NCBI GenBank assembly: GCA_031288985.1
Contig: JAITQH010000070.1
Span: 1 to 24,085 of the forward strand
DNA: 24,085 nucleotides
Source of the DNA: Candidatus Methanoplasma sp.
Lineage (GTDB): Archaea; Thermoplasmatota; Thermoplasmata; Methanomassiliicoccales; Methanomethylophilaceae
Direction: 5' to 3'
Shown here: positions 16,501 through 24,059 of the stretch, piece by piece
How the letters are laid out: each line of letters starts with the position of its first letter
How positions within the stretch are numbered: position 1 is the stretch's first letter
Made by a program: the position numbers and the translations under genes
The notes under the pieces: generated by a model
Told to the model about the DNA's origin: nothing
The model's input: the letters and a program-made list of their open reading frames with translations, nothing else
Databases searched by the model: none

Positions 16501-17160
16501 GACGGCGTCACGCCTGACCTGGTGGTCAACCCGCACGGCATACCTTCCCGTATGACGATCGGCCACGTTCTCGAGATGATCGCCGGCAAGGTCGGATCCA
16601 TGGAAGGCCGTGTGATAGACGGCACGGCGTTCTCCGGAGAGAATGAGGAATCCATCCGCGACGGCCTCGTCAGGAACGGATTCAGCAACAATGGGAAAGA
16701 GGTCATGTACGACGGCAAGACCGGGCGCATGATCCAGACCGAAGTGTACACGGGAGTGATCTTCTACGAGAAGCTGCACCACATGGTCAGCGGGAAGATG
16801 CACGTGCGCTCCAGAGGGCCGGTGCAGATACTCACCAGGCAGCCTACCGAGGGTCGTTCCAGACAGGGAGGACTCAGGTTCGGAGAGATGGAGCGCGACT
16901 GTCTGATCGGCCACGGAGCTGCCATGGTCATAAAGGACCGTCTGTTGGATGAGTCCGACGGGACCCAGCAGTACATATGCGGCAACCCCAACTGCGGACA
17001 CATAGCGATAATGGACAGGCACGGCTCGCTGTACTGCCCCGTGTGCAAGAACAACTCCAGCATCCACTTGGTCCAGACATCGTATGCGTTCAAGCTGCTG
17101 ATGGACGAACTCCTGGCCCTGGGTGTTGCAATGAGGCTTCAACTGGAGGACCTGACATGA
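13561..17160 (+). CDS. rpoB: DNA-directed RNA polymerase subunit B (Rpo2, unsplit)
   Basis: This is the second-largest catalytic subunit, 1199 residues in one chain. Recognisable parts in order: the protrusion/lobe region; SETPEGQNCGL near 510; a zinc-type cluster CDHC...CKWCG near 672-705; GYNIEDALVMNKS near 810; GDKFCSRFGQKGVVG near 953; and the C-terminal zinc clamp CGNPNCGH...CPVCKN near 1139. Most methanogen orders split B into B' and B''; a single chain fits Thermoplasmatota and some other archaea. The start is TTG 13561 with GGGGTGA ahead of it. The stop overlaps the next start as ATGA. No frameshift or inserted element is seen. Confidence 0.97.
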   Translation: MRDLVKLYFAEKNIVNHHISSFDDFLATPGNPNSRMQKIVDDIRVPTDDAERGVIKLDPERTAGRNIEIRIGRKRDENGNVDIRESTIRIEPPKVMEANGYSHELTPMEARLRNLNYLSSVYVRFDVFEDGVEKEMPENERWVRVGDMPMMVRSSGCNLNQGAMEKHLDRGKLTEEEYLRELVKQKEDPREPGGYFIIGGTERALITLEDLAPNRVMVEYNEKYGSAVEIAKVFSQKDGYRALTLVEKKKDGMVLVSVPVASGSIPLVALMKALGMESDSEIYDTIVSDDAMANIVYANIESSLDKKAYPPNGYHSKEDAILFLERNFAAGQAKEYRTKKVESILDRSLLPHLGDTEADRMKKAIYLGRIARAVLELSLKKRKEDDKDHYANKRLKLSGDLMEDLFRTSFSSLMKDLKYQLERNWGRKKSDFNISSSIRPDLLTHKLLHALATGNWVGGRAGVSQLLDRTSNMSAMSHLRRITSSLTRSQPHFEARDLHPTQWGRLCPSETPEGQNCGLVKNAALIIDVSEGFPEGEVKWMLKELGLGSVKEEGTRVYVNGDLVGTHRDASKLVGEIRDRRRYGLLPSGVNIRHDSEMKEVIINCDEGRLRRPLMILKDGRTMISRKHIEGMRDGKVSWNDLFREGIIEWVDAEEEEDALVLVEPYGVPRRCDHCQHALSPTDADWMNPGKEERAVLRCKWCGQDMTVDTKITKEHTHMEIDPMVILGVASGIVPYPEHNSAPRVTMGAGMAKQALGIPAANYRIRPDTRGHIMHYPEVPMVQTQTMEYMGYNHRPAGQNFCVAVLSYHGYNIEDALVMNKSSVQRGLGRSSFLRSYRAEERRYPGGQEDRFEIPSPDIMGARADFAYASLGDDGLISPESDVNGSDVLIGKTSPPRFLEEETDFLTPQKRRETSVTVRPGEKGYVDSVMVTESENGSRLVRVKVRDERIPELGDKFCSRFGQKGVVGRLVDQCDMPFTSDGVTPDLVVNPHGIPSRMTIGHVLEMIAGKVGSMEGRVIDGTAFSGENEESIRDGLVRNGFSNNGKEVMYDGKTGRMIQTEVYTGVIFYEKLHHMVSGKMHVRSRGPVQILTRQPTEGRSRQGGLRFGEMERDCLIGHGAAMVIKDRLLDESDGTQQYICGNPNCGHIAIMDRHGSLYCPVCKNNSSIHLVQTSYAFKLLMDELLALGVAMRLQLEDLT

Positions 17161-19958
17161 TGCGCGGAATCACAAAAAGAATAGGATCGATAAAGTTCTC
17201 CTGCGTCTCCCCCGACGAGATAAGGAAGATGTCTGCAACCAAGATCATCACGGCCGACACGTACGATGACGAAGGGTACCCGATAGAGATGGGCCTCATG
17301 GATCCCCACATGGGGGTCATCGAACCCGGACTCCGCTGCAAGACCTGCGGATGCAAAGTGGACGAATGCCCCGGGCACTTCGGACACATAGACCTGGCGA
17401 TGCCGGTCATCCACGTGGGTTTCATAAAAGACATAAAGCTCATGCTCGAGAGCACATGCCGCAGCTGCGGAAGGCTCATGCTCACCGCCGATCAGATCGA
17501 GGTGCGCAGGAGCAACATGAGCGGCATGAAGGATCTCGGCAGCGGCACCATAGACATAAAGAACTTCTCCAAGGAGACGGCAAAGGACGCTTCGACGAGA
17601 GGAGTGTGCCCCTACTGCGGCGCAGAGCAGATAAAGATCAAACTGGACAAGCCCACCACCTTCAGGGAGGTCGACGACAACCACAAGCTCACGCCCAAAG
17701 AGGTGCGCGAGAGGCTTGAGCGCATCACCGATGAGGACCTCAGGACGCTGGGCATGGATCCGGCGACCTGCAGGCCCGAGTGGATGATACTCACCGCACT
17801 CGCCGTGCCGCCCGTGACCGTGCGGCCGTCGATCACTCTGGACTCAGGGGACAGATCGGAGGACGACCTCACCCACAAGCTGGTCGACGTGCTCAGGATC
17901 AACCAGAGGCTCAGAGAGAACCGCGACACCGGGGCGCCCCAGCTGATCGTGGAGGATCTGTGGGAACTCCTGCAGTACCACGTCACAACGTATTACGACA
18001 ACCAGACGTCCGGGATACCCCCCGCAAGGCACAGGTCCGGACGCCCGCTCAAGACGCTGGCGCAGAGGCTCAAAGGGAAAGAAGGGCGTTTCAGATCCAA
18101 TCTTTCCGGAAAGCGTGTTAACTTCTCCGCCCGTACGGTGATATCTCCGGATCCGATGCTCTCGATCAACGAGGTCGGAGTTCCGGAGAAGGCGGCGAGG
18201 GAGCTGACAGTGCCTGTTCACGTCAACGAGCACAACCTCGCCAAGATAAGAGAGATGGTCGCCCGCGGACCGGAGCCGTCCGGCACAGAGGCATACCTTC
18301 CCGGCGTGAACTACGTGATAAGATCCGACGGAAGGAGGATCAGGGTCACTCCCCGCAACGCGGAGGAAGTGTCGTCGAATGTTGAGATCGACTACACCGT
18401 GGAGAGGCAGCTTGTGGACGGCGACGTCGTGCTGTTCAACAGACAGCCTTCGCTGCACAGAATGTCCATGATGGCCCACCGCGTGAGGATAATGGACGGC
18501 CGCACCTTCAGGTTCAACCTGTGCGACTGTCCGCCGTACAACGCTGATTTCGACGGGGACGAGATGAATCTCCACGTCCTCCAGTCGGACGAGGCCCGCG
18601 CCGAGGCCCGCATACTGATGCAGGTCCAGGAGAACATCCTGTCGCCCAGGTACGGAGGCCCGATCATCGGAGCCATCCACGACCACATCACAGGGGCGTA
18701 CTTCCTCACTCACGACAACCCCAGATTCGACAGGTTCGAGGCGATGAACATCCTCTCGAAGCTTCCCGACATCGAGGTGCCGGAACCGTACAAGGACGAT
18801 GCCGGCAAGGAATACTGGACGGGGAAGCAGATATTCTCGATCGTGCTTCCGAAGGACTTCCGCACCACATTCAAATCCAGCATATGCCAGAACTGCAAAG
18901 ATTGCCGGAGGGACGCCTGTGAGTTCGACGCTTACGTCAAGATCCGCAACGGCGAGCTGCTTTGCGGGACGATAGACGCGAAGGGCATAGGCAACAGCAA
19001 AGGCAAGGTCCTCGACAGGATCGCCAGGGACTACGGCTCCGAGCGCGCCGCGAAGTTCATCAACGAAGTGACAAGGCTCGCCCTGGGCGCGCTGATGAAC
19101 CACGGGTTCAGCACAGGCATAGGCGACGAGGACATTCCCGACGAGGCCGCGCTGGAGATCGCAGATTTCAACCAAGAGTGCATAAACAAGGTGTCGGAAC
19201 TGGTGGAATCCTACCAGGAAGGCACCCTCGAGCAGATGCCCGGACGCTCCCTGAGAGAGACGCTGGAGGTGGAGGTCATGAAGGTACTCGGATTGGCCCG
19301 TGACCAGGCCGGACGCGTTGCGGGAAAACATCTCGGAATGGAGAATCCCGCAGTGATAATGGCAAGGGCAGGCGCCAGAGGATCGATGCTCAACCTGTCC
19401 CAGATGGCAGGCTGCGTCGGCCAGCAGGCAGTTCGTGGAGAGAGGCTGTCCAGAGGATATTGGGACAGGACCCTTCCGCACTTCCAGAAGGGCGACCTCG
19501 GAGCATATGCGAGAGGATTCTGCTCCAACTCCTACAAGTCGGGGCTGAACCCCACCGAGTTCTTCTTCCACGCCATGGGAGGAAGGGAAGGTCTGGTCGA
19601 CACTGCGGTCAGGACATCTAGGTCGGGATACATGCAGAGGAGGCTCGTCTCGGCCCTCGAAGACCTGAAACTGACCAACGACGGCACCGTCAGAAACACC
19701 GTCGGCACCGTCGTGCAGTTCAAATACGGCGAGGACGGAGTGGACCCTGCCAGAACGGTCAGGGGAAAGGCCATCGACCTGGACGATCTCTTTGCGGAGG
19801 TTCTCGGAGACGAGGCCAACGTGATGCTCCACATGGACGACCGCGACGTCGGCGACGACTACGGCTCCAGAGAGAAGGATGAAATGGAGTATTCCGAGGA
19901 AGAGGAGAGCGAGGACTATGAGGAATTGGACTCCGACTATGAAGGAGGAGGTGAGTGA
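17157..19958 (+). CDS. rpoA1: DNA-directed RNA polymerase subunit A' (Rpo1N)
   Basis: The 933-residue N-terminal part of the largest subunit contains the catalytic magnesium motif NADFDGDEMN near 461-470. The clamp zinc site CKTCGCKVDECPGHFGH is near 60-76, a second pair of CxxC motifs (CRSC, CPYC) is near 101 and 150, and the bridge-helix region GARGSMLNLSQMAG is near 740. A four-cysteine run CQNCKDCRRDAC lies near 577-588. The protein ends in a strongly acidic tail (last 28 residues, rich in E and D). Two in-frame ATGs (17157, 17160) overlap the rpoB stop; I take the first. The frame is open 60 codons further upstream, but that part lies in rpoB and is rejected. Confidence 0.97.
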   Translation: MMRGITKRIGSIKFSCVSPDEIRKMSATKIITADTYDDEGYPIEMGLMDPHMGVIEPGLRCKTCGCKVDECPGHFGHIDLAMPVIHVGFIKDIKLMLESTCRSCGRLMLTADQIEVRRSNMSGMKDLGSGTIDIKNFSKETAKDASTRGVCPYCGAEQIKIKLDKPTTFREVDDNHKLTPKEVRERLERITDEDLRTLGMDPATCRPEWMILTALAVPPVTVRPSITLDSGDRSEDDLTHKLVDVLRINQRLRENRDTGAPQLIVEDLWELLQYHVTTYYDNQTSGIPPARHRSGRPLKTLAQRLKGKEGRFRSNLSGKRVNFSARTVISPDPMLSINEVGVPEKAARELTVPVHVNEHNLAKIREMVARGPEPSGTEAYLPGVNYVIRSDGRRIRVTPRNAEEVSSNVEIDYTVERQLVDGDVVLFNRQPSLHRMSMMAHRVRIMDGRTFRFNLCDCPPYNADFDGDEMNLHVLQSDEARAEARILMQVQENILSPRYGGPIIGAIHDHITGAYFLTHDNPRFDRFEAMNILSKLPDIEVPEPYKDDAGKEYWTGKQIFSIVLPKDFRTTFKSSICQNCKDCRRDACEFDAYVKIRNGELLCGTIDAKGIGNSKGKVLDRIARDYGSERAAKFINEVTRLALGALMNHGFSTGIGDEDIPDEAALEIADFNQECINKVSELVESYQEGTLEQMPGRSLRETLEVEVMKVLGLARDQAGRVAGKHLGMENPAVIMARAGARGSMLNLSQMAGCVGQQAVRGERLSRGYWDRTLPHFQKGDLGAYARGFCSNSYKSGLNPTEFFFHAMGGREGLVDTAVRTSRSGYMQRRLVSALEDLKLTNDGTVRNTVGTVVQFKYGEDGVDPARTVRGKAIDLDDLFAEVLGDEANVMLHMDDRDVGDDYGSREKDEMEYSEEEESEDYEELDSDYEGGGE

Positions 19959-21401
19959 GTGGCCAAGAAAGATACGTTGAAAGCGTTGATCAACAGAGGC
20001 GTGAGCGAAGAGGTCGCGACCCTGCTGTTGGGCAAATACAGCACGCTCAGCGCCATAGGGGCGGCGGGATCTGAGGAACTCGTCGCGATAGGCCTTACGG
20101 ACGAGGCCGCAGAGGACACGCTGGCCAAGATAGGCAAGCAGTCGCCCCGCTCGTCCGCGCAGAGCAAGTCGAAGAAGCCCGTTCCGGAGGCGGCGCCCGA
20201 GGAACCCATGGAAGAGGTGTTCGGCAACCGCGTCATCACCCCTACGGAGGAAAGGCTCGGCGCACTGGCCAAGAAGCTTGACATGGACCTTCCCCCCAAG
20301 ATAATAACCGACATTTCGAGAGCCATCGAGAACGCCGACTTCGACGACGCCGTTTGCAACAAACTGCTCGTCGTGGCGAACAGGATGTACACATCCCATC
20401 TGATGGACAGGAACGAGTCCGCAGGCGTCATGGCGGCCCACTCCCTGGGAGAACCCGGTACGCAGATGAACATGCGTACCTTCCACTATGCAGGAGTCGC
20501 CAACATCAACGTCACGCAGGGCTTGCCCAGGCTGATAGAGATCGTGGATGCCAGGCGCGTTCCGAGCACCCCGTCCATGGAGATACCGCTGGTCGGCATC
20601 GCCGCGCAGGACGAGAGCGTCGCACGCCACGTGGCGTACGAGATCGAAATGACCACGCTTCTGGACATCGCGTCCGTCGAGACGGACATCACCAACATGA
20701 GGCTTATCGTCAAACCCGACATAAGGAAGATGACCGTCCACGGTCTGGCTCCCGAGGACATAGTGGACAGGCTCAACAAAGTGAAAGCGGTCCGCGGACT
20801 GGTGAAGCTCTCGGACTTCGATGTGGTCATCACTTCCGACGAGTCCTCTTACAAGAAACTCCAGGTCATGTACGACTCGATCAGAAACGCCAAGATAAAG
20901 GGCATCGACGGGATAACCAGGGCGGTTCTGAGCAAGACGGGAGGTACGTGGAAGATCGTCACCGAGGGAAGCAATCTGAAGGAGGTCCTGAGGATCGAGG
21001 GGGTCGACGCCGACAAGGTGATGACCAACAGCATACTCGAGGTCGCCGAGGTCCTTGGGATAGAGGCGGCGAGGAACTCCATCATCCATGAGGCGATGGG
21101 CACCCTCGGAGAGGCGGGTCTGGACGTGGACATCAGGCACATCATGCTGGTGGCGGATCTGATGACCAACGACGGCTACGTCAAGGCGATAGGGAGGCAT
21201 GGAGTGTCCGGCAAGAAATCGTCCGTCCTGGCAAGGGCGGCGTTCGAAATAACCGCGGCGCACCTGCTCCACGCGGCCATGGTCGGAGAGGTTGACAGCC
21301 TCGAAGGCGTGACCGAAAACATCATTGTGGGACAGCCGGTCACATTGGGGACCGGCGCAGTAAACCTTATTTACACTCCCCGAAAGGAGGCACAGGAATG
21401 A
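19959..21401 (+). CDS. rpoA2: DNA-directed RNA polymerase subunit A'' (Rpo1C) with N-terminal HhH-like extension
   Basis: This 480-residue C-terminal part of the largest subunit carries the trigger-loop region AAHSLGEPGTQMNMRTFHYAG (about 156-176) and GLPRLIEIVDARR. The conserved A'' domain begins only around residue 85-90. Before it is a helical segment (about 5-60) with the spacing of a helix-hairpin-helix unit: GVSEEVATLLLGKY, then LVAIGLTDEAAEDTLAKIG. A proline/alanine/lysine linker joins the two. Typical A'' chains are nearer 400 residues. GTG 19959 directly follows the rpoA1 stop and has a very strong ribosome site GGAGGAGGTGA, which supports the long form. Its stop overlaps rpl30e as ATGA. 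Confidence 0.96.
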   Translation: MAKKDTLKALINRGVSEEVATLLLGKYSTLSAIGAAGSEELVAIGLTDEAAEDTLAKIGKQSPRSSAQSKSKKPVPEAAPEEPMEEVFGNRVITPTEERLGALAKKLDMDLPPKIITDISRAIENADFDDAVCNKLLVVANRMYTSHLMDRNESAGVMAAHSLGEPGTQMNMRTFHYAGVANINVTQGLPRLIEIVDARRVPSTPSMEIPLVGIAAQDESVARHVAYEIEMTTLLDIASVETDITNMRLIVKPDIRKMTVHGLAPEDIVDRLNKVKAVRGLVKLSDFDVVITSDESSYKKLQVMYDSIRNAKIKGIDGITRAVLSKTGGTWKIVTEGSNLKEVLRIEGVDADKVMTNSILEVAEVLGIEAARNSIIHEAMGTLGEAGLDVDIRHIMLVADLMTNDGYVKAIGRHGVSGKKSSVLARAAFEITAAHLLHAAMVGEVDSLEGVTENIIVGQPVTLGTGAVNLIYTPRKEAQE

Positions 21402-21682
21402 GCGACAAGATCGACATAAGCAGAGCATTGAAGGCCGCGATCACCACCGGCAAGGTGGAGTTCGGGGTCGACCAGACAGAAAAAGCGATTAAAACGGGCA
21501 AGGCGCAGATGATAATTCTGTCCAGAAATTGCCCAAGCGAGACGCTGACAGGCGGCGTCAACGTGAAAGTGCACGTGTTCGAGGGCAACAACATGGAACT
21601 CGGGGCACTGTGCGGCAAACCTTTCTCCGTCTCCGCACTCGCGGTGATAGACAAGGGCACGTCCAACATCTTAACGCTGTGA
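21398..21682 (+). CDS. rpl30e: 50S ribosomal protein L30e
   Basis: This 94-residue L7Ae/L30e-fold protein of normal length starts with IDISRALKAAITTGKVEFG, has the conserved KTGKAQMIILSRNCP segment, and ends with the L30e tail LCGKPFSVSALAVIDKG. It binds kink-turn RNA in the large ribosomal subunit. ATG 21398 overlaps the rpoA2 stop and has AAAGGAGG upstream. Its place between rpoA2 and nusA is the standard archaeal order. Confidence 0.96.
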   Translation: MSDKIDISRALKAAITTGKVEFGVDQTEKAIKTGKAQMIILSRNCPSETLTGGVNVKVHVFEGNNMELGALCGKPFSVSALAVIDKGTSNILTL

Positions 21683-21687
21683 GAGAC

Positions 21688-22116
21688 ATGTCCGCGGATA
21701 TCGTCCTTACCGAGGAGACGCTGAGGTTCATAGCGTTGTTCGAACAGATCACGAAGACTAACGCCATAGACTGCATGGATGCCGACGAAAAATTGGTGTT
21801 CGTGGTCGAAAAAGGACAGGGCAATAGGGCCGTGGGCAAAAAAGGCGAGCACGTGATCAAACTCAAGGACATGACCGGAAAGAACATCCAGGTCGTAGAG
21901 TACTCCGAGGACCCGGAACAGTTCGTGAAGAACGTGTTCCACATATACGGACCTCAGAATGTGGTCATTGAGCAGCGCGGAAACATAACGCATGCCACGA
22001 TAACCGTGGATCCCAAACTCAAGGGCCGGGCGATAGGGAAGGCGGGAAAGAACCTGCGCATAGCCCGGGACATCGTGAACAGGCACCACGAGATACAGAG
22101 CATAAGCGTGGACTGA
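21688..22116 (+). CDS. nusA: NusA-like transcription factor (two KH domains)
   Basis: The archaeal NusA homologue is 142 residues and lacks the N-terminal polymerase-binding and S1 domains of bacterial NusA. It contains two KH RNA-binding units, marked by the GxxG loops GKKG (about 51-54) and GKAG (about 117-120). It probably binds nascent RNA or rRNA leaders. ATG 21688 starts five bases after the rpl30e stop; a longer in-frame extension upstream lies within rpl30e and is rejected. It is the last gene of the operon. In many archaea rpsL and rpsG follow; here a convergent gene follows instead. Confidence 0.94.
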   Translation: MSADIVLTEETLRFIALFEQITKTNAIDCMDADEKLVFVVEKGQGNRAVGKKGEHVIKLKDMTGKNIQVVEYSEDPEQFVKNVFHIYGPQNVVIEQRGNITHATITVDPKLKGRAIGKAGKNLRIARDIVNRHHEIQSISVD

Positions 22117-22140
22117 CCCTGCGGGAGAGCCGCGGGGTCA
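22114..22140. terminator. Hairpin shared by two convergent gene ends
   Basis: TGACCCTGCGG (22114-22124) pairs with CCGCGGGGTCA (22130-22140) over 11 positions (ten Watson-Crick pairs and one G-T) with a five-base loop. The nusA stop TGA and the stop of the radical SAM gene are its two ends. There is no T-run, so it may stabilise 3' ends or separate opposing transcripts rather than terminate by itself. Confidence 0.55.
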
Positions 22141-23199
22141 GTTCAGAGGGGTTCGCTCCACTTCGAGCCTGTCCGCAGTGGGGTATTCCTCCACTATGAA
22201 ACACCGGTACGGGAGTTCGGAGGCGATCCCCTCCAAGATCCAGGAGGCTGTTTCCAGGAACCCCCCCTCTTTATCCGCCCGCATCATGTTCCGCGGCACG
22301 CCGAACCTGTCGGCCAGGAGCGACGCGGCCTTTTCAGGGTCGTCGGCGTACACCAGACCCCGCAGGATGGTCCCGTCCGAGGTCACGGCGTCGTACTCCT
22401 GCGCCACATGAACGGCGCGGCGGGTCAGGCGGTTTCTCAGCTGCACGCCGTCCTTGAACACAGAGGAGCAGAAGTGCATCCGCATCCTGCGGTGGTTCTT
22501 CATGACCGCAAGCGCCGTCTCTTCGGAACCGAGGATCGACGCGGAGACGTCATTCTTTATTTCGAATCCGTGCGATGACATCATGCCCCAGTTGCCCTCC
22601 GAGAACTCCAGTTCGTTCATGTTGACGAAATCCACTCCCGCGCGTTCGGCGGCCGATATAAGCCGGTCAAGCGATTTTTCGCGCCCCGGGATCGACGGCA
22701 CCTCCAGTCCGACGGACATGCGGGTGCTCTTCACGATTTCTTTGAGCAGATCCTCCGGCGGAGAGTCCCAGCGTTCCGTCGGGATGTGGAATCTTATTTC
22801 GTCGAGGCCGGCGGCCTCCAGAAGCCTGACCTTCTCAGGATCCGGCTTGGCGGTGTAGAGGTGGATGTGATGATCTCTGCCGAATCTCTCTTTCAGCAGG
22901 CGGATCGCGTCCAGCGTGCGGTCGATGACGACAAGCGGATCTCCGCCGGTTATCCCGGTGCCCGTCGCGTCCATCGACTCGGCCTCTTTTATGATGTCGT
23001 CGGGCGACGAGACCCTCATCTCGTTGGCGAACACGACGTCCTTCCCCTTCCGCTCGTCGGACACGGGGCAGTAGAAGCAGCCCGCGTCGCATATACCGGT
23101 TATGAACAGGACCATTTTGGATCCTTTGACGCAATGTCTGCACCCTTCCGGGAGCCGGCCGTTGGACGCAGATCCATAACCGTGCCGCCTGATGACCAT
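22138..23199 (-). CDS. Radical SAM protein, COG2108-like, function unknown
   Basis: This 353-residue radical SAM enzyme has the cluster motif CDAGCFYC (C37, C41, C44), which would bind a SAM-cleaving 4Fe-4S cluster. A GTGITGGDPL segment at about 80-89 fits the SAM-contacting GGE-like motif. An extra pair C20 and C23 (GCRHC) precedes the core, as I recall for archaeal COG2108 proteins, described as related to pyruvate formate-lyase activating enzyme. The C-terminal third has CSSVFKDGVQLRNRLTRRA and a final EEYPTADRLEVER. The reaction is not known. ATG 23199 is chosen because a TATA box lies 25 bp upstream and the family N-terminus begins about there. An ATG at 23232 would add 11 residues. It is convergent with nusA and divergent from pyrF. 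Confidence 0.85.
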   Translation of the reverse strand: MVIRRHGYGSASNGRLPEGCRHCVKGSKMVLFITGICDAGCFYCPVSDERKGKDVVFANEMRVSSPDDIIKEAESMDATGTGITGGDPLVVIDRTLDAIRLLKERFGRDHHIHLYTAKPDPEKVRLLEAAGLDEIRFHIPTERWDSPPEDLLKEIVKSTRMSVGLEVPSIPGREKSLDRLISAAERAGVDFVNMNELEFSEGNWGMMSSHGFEIKNDVSASILGSEETALAVMKNHRRMRMHFCSSVFKDGVQLRNRLTRRAVHVAQEYDAVTSDGTILRGLVYADDPEKAASLLADRFGVPRNMMRADKEGGFLETASWILEGIASELPYRCFIVEEYPTADRLEVERTPLN

Positions 23200-23219
23200 G
23201 CGCGGGCATCCGCACGATG

Positions 23220-23228
23220 TTTTAATAA
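23220..23228. promoter_or_regulatory. Shared TATA patch between the radical SAM gene and pyrF
   Basis: TTTTAATAA is the only AT-rich run in the 52-bp gap. It lies about 25 bp from the radical SAM ATG (23199) on one side and about 28 bp from the pyrF ATG (23252) on the other. Both genes lack ribosome sites, so both transcripts may be leaderless and driven from this one patch. Confidence 0.5.
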
Positions 23229-23251
23229 CCATTGCACGCCTTGACAAACGC

Positions 23252-23896
23252 ATGAAGAGGGAGACCGGCCTGATATTGGCTTTGGACGAGACCGATGCCG
23301 CGAAGGCGCTGCGCATAGCCGATTCGGCGTCTGCGTACGTCGACGCGATAAAGATCAACTGGCCTCTGGTGCTGTCCGCCGGTCCGGAGATGATCACAAG
23401 GCTTGCCGAGATATCAGACGTCATATGCGACTTCAAGGTCGCCGACATACCCAACACGGTGAGGCTCATCGTCGAAGGCGCAGCGGCAAGAGGCGCGTCC
23501 GCCGTCATTGTGCATGCTTTCACGGGCGAGGACTCTCTCACGGAGGCGGTCAGGGCGGCGGGAAAGGCGGACATATACGCGGTCACGGAGATGAGCCATC
23601 CGGGCGGAGCGGCCTTCACTGCTCTTCATGCGGAAGAGATGGTCAGGATGGGCAAAAGATGCGGCGTGTCGGGGTTCGTGGCGCCGGCGACGCGCCCGGG
23701 CAGGATCGCAGAGATACGGAAGATAGCGGGAGATCTGGAGATAATGTCTCCAGGAGTCGGCGCGCAGGGCGGGAGCGCCGGCGCGGCGATTTCAGCGGGC
23801 GCGGACCACGTCATTGTGGGGCGCTCCATATACGGTTCAGAGGACCCTGCGGCGGCCGCCAAGGCCGTGTGCGACGAGATAAAATCCCTGCTCTGA
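23252..23896 (+). CDS. pyrF: Orotidine 5'-phosphate decarboxylase
   Basis: This 214-residue enzyme performs the last step of UMP synthesis, decarboxylating OMP to UMP. The TIM-barrel marks are present: LALDETD (D12), K34 in AIKINWP, the catalytic DFKVADIPNT (D60, K62, D65), SPGVGAQGG for phosphate binding, and VGRSIYGSEDP near the end. Length and motif spacing fit the archaeal type. ATG 23252 is preferred over an ATG 20 codons upstream, because the family starts at about this point and the TATA box lies only 28 bp before it. No other pyrimidine gene is adjacent. Confidence 0.95.
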   Translation: MKRETGLILALDETDAAKALRIADSASAYVDAIKINWPLVLSAGPEMITRLAEISDVICDFKVADIPNTVRLIVEGAAARGASAVIVHAFTGEDSLTEAVRAAGKADIYAVTEMSHPGGAAFTALHAEEMVRMGKRCGVSGFVAPATRPGRIAEIRKIAGDLEIMSPGVGAQGGSAGAAISAGADHVIVGRSIYGSEDPAAAAKAVCDEIKSLL

Positions 23897-23952
23897 TAAA
23901 AGACCCAGAGTGCAGAGGCCGCACCCCGGTCACGCGGCGTGAATTGAACACA

Positions 23953-23960
23953 TTTATAAA
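23953..23960 (+). promoter_or_regulatory. TATA box downstream of pyrF for the next gene
   Basis: TTTATAAA is a canonical archaeal TATA sequence facing right. A second, weaker one (TTCTTATAG) lies near 23990. They probably drive a gene beginning near the right edge. The 163-bp gap after pyrF otherwise contains only a 22-codon frame (from ATG 23964) that I cannot support. Confidence 0.45.
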
Positions 23961-24059
23961 GACATGGGCTCCTTCCCACTTTGTGTGGATTCTTATAGGA
24001 ATATTTGGAAAGCGGTCCAAAACCCGACATGATATGTACCCCTCCTTCGATACAACGTC

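Noticed and set aside
16977..17156. An upstream extension of rpoA1.
   Set aside because: It is an alternate frame of the rpoB zinc-clamp region; the conserved A' N-terminus begins at 17157.
17844..21428. A very long open frame on the minus strand across rpoA1 and rpoA2.
   Set aside because: It is the antisense shadow of strongly conserved polymerase genes; long shadows are normal at this GC content and codon bias.
23200..23619. A 140-codon N-terminal extension of the radical SAM protein.
   Set aside because: It is antisense to pyrF and lacks family similarity; the TATA spacing supports ATG 23199.
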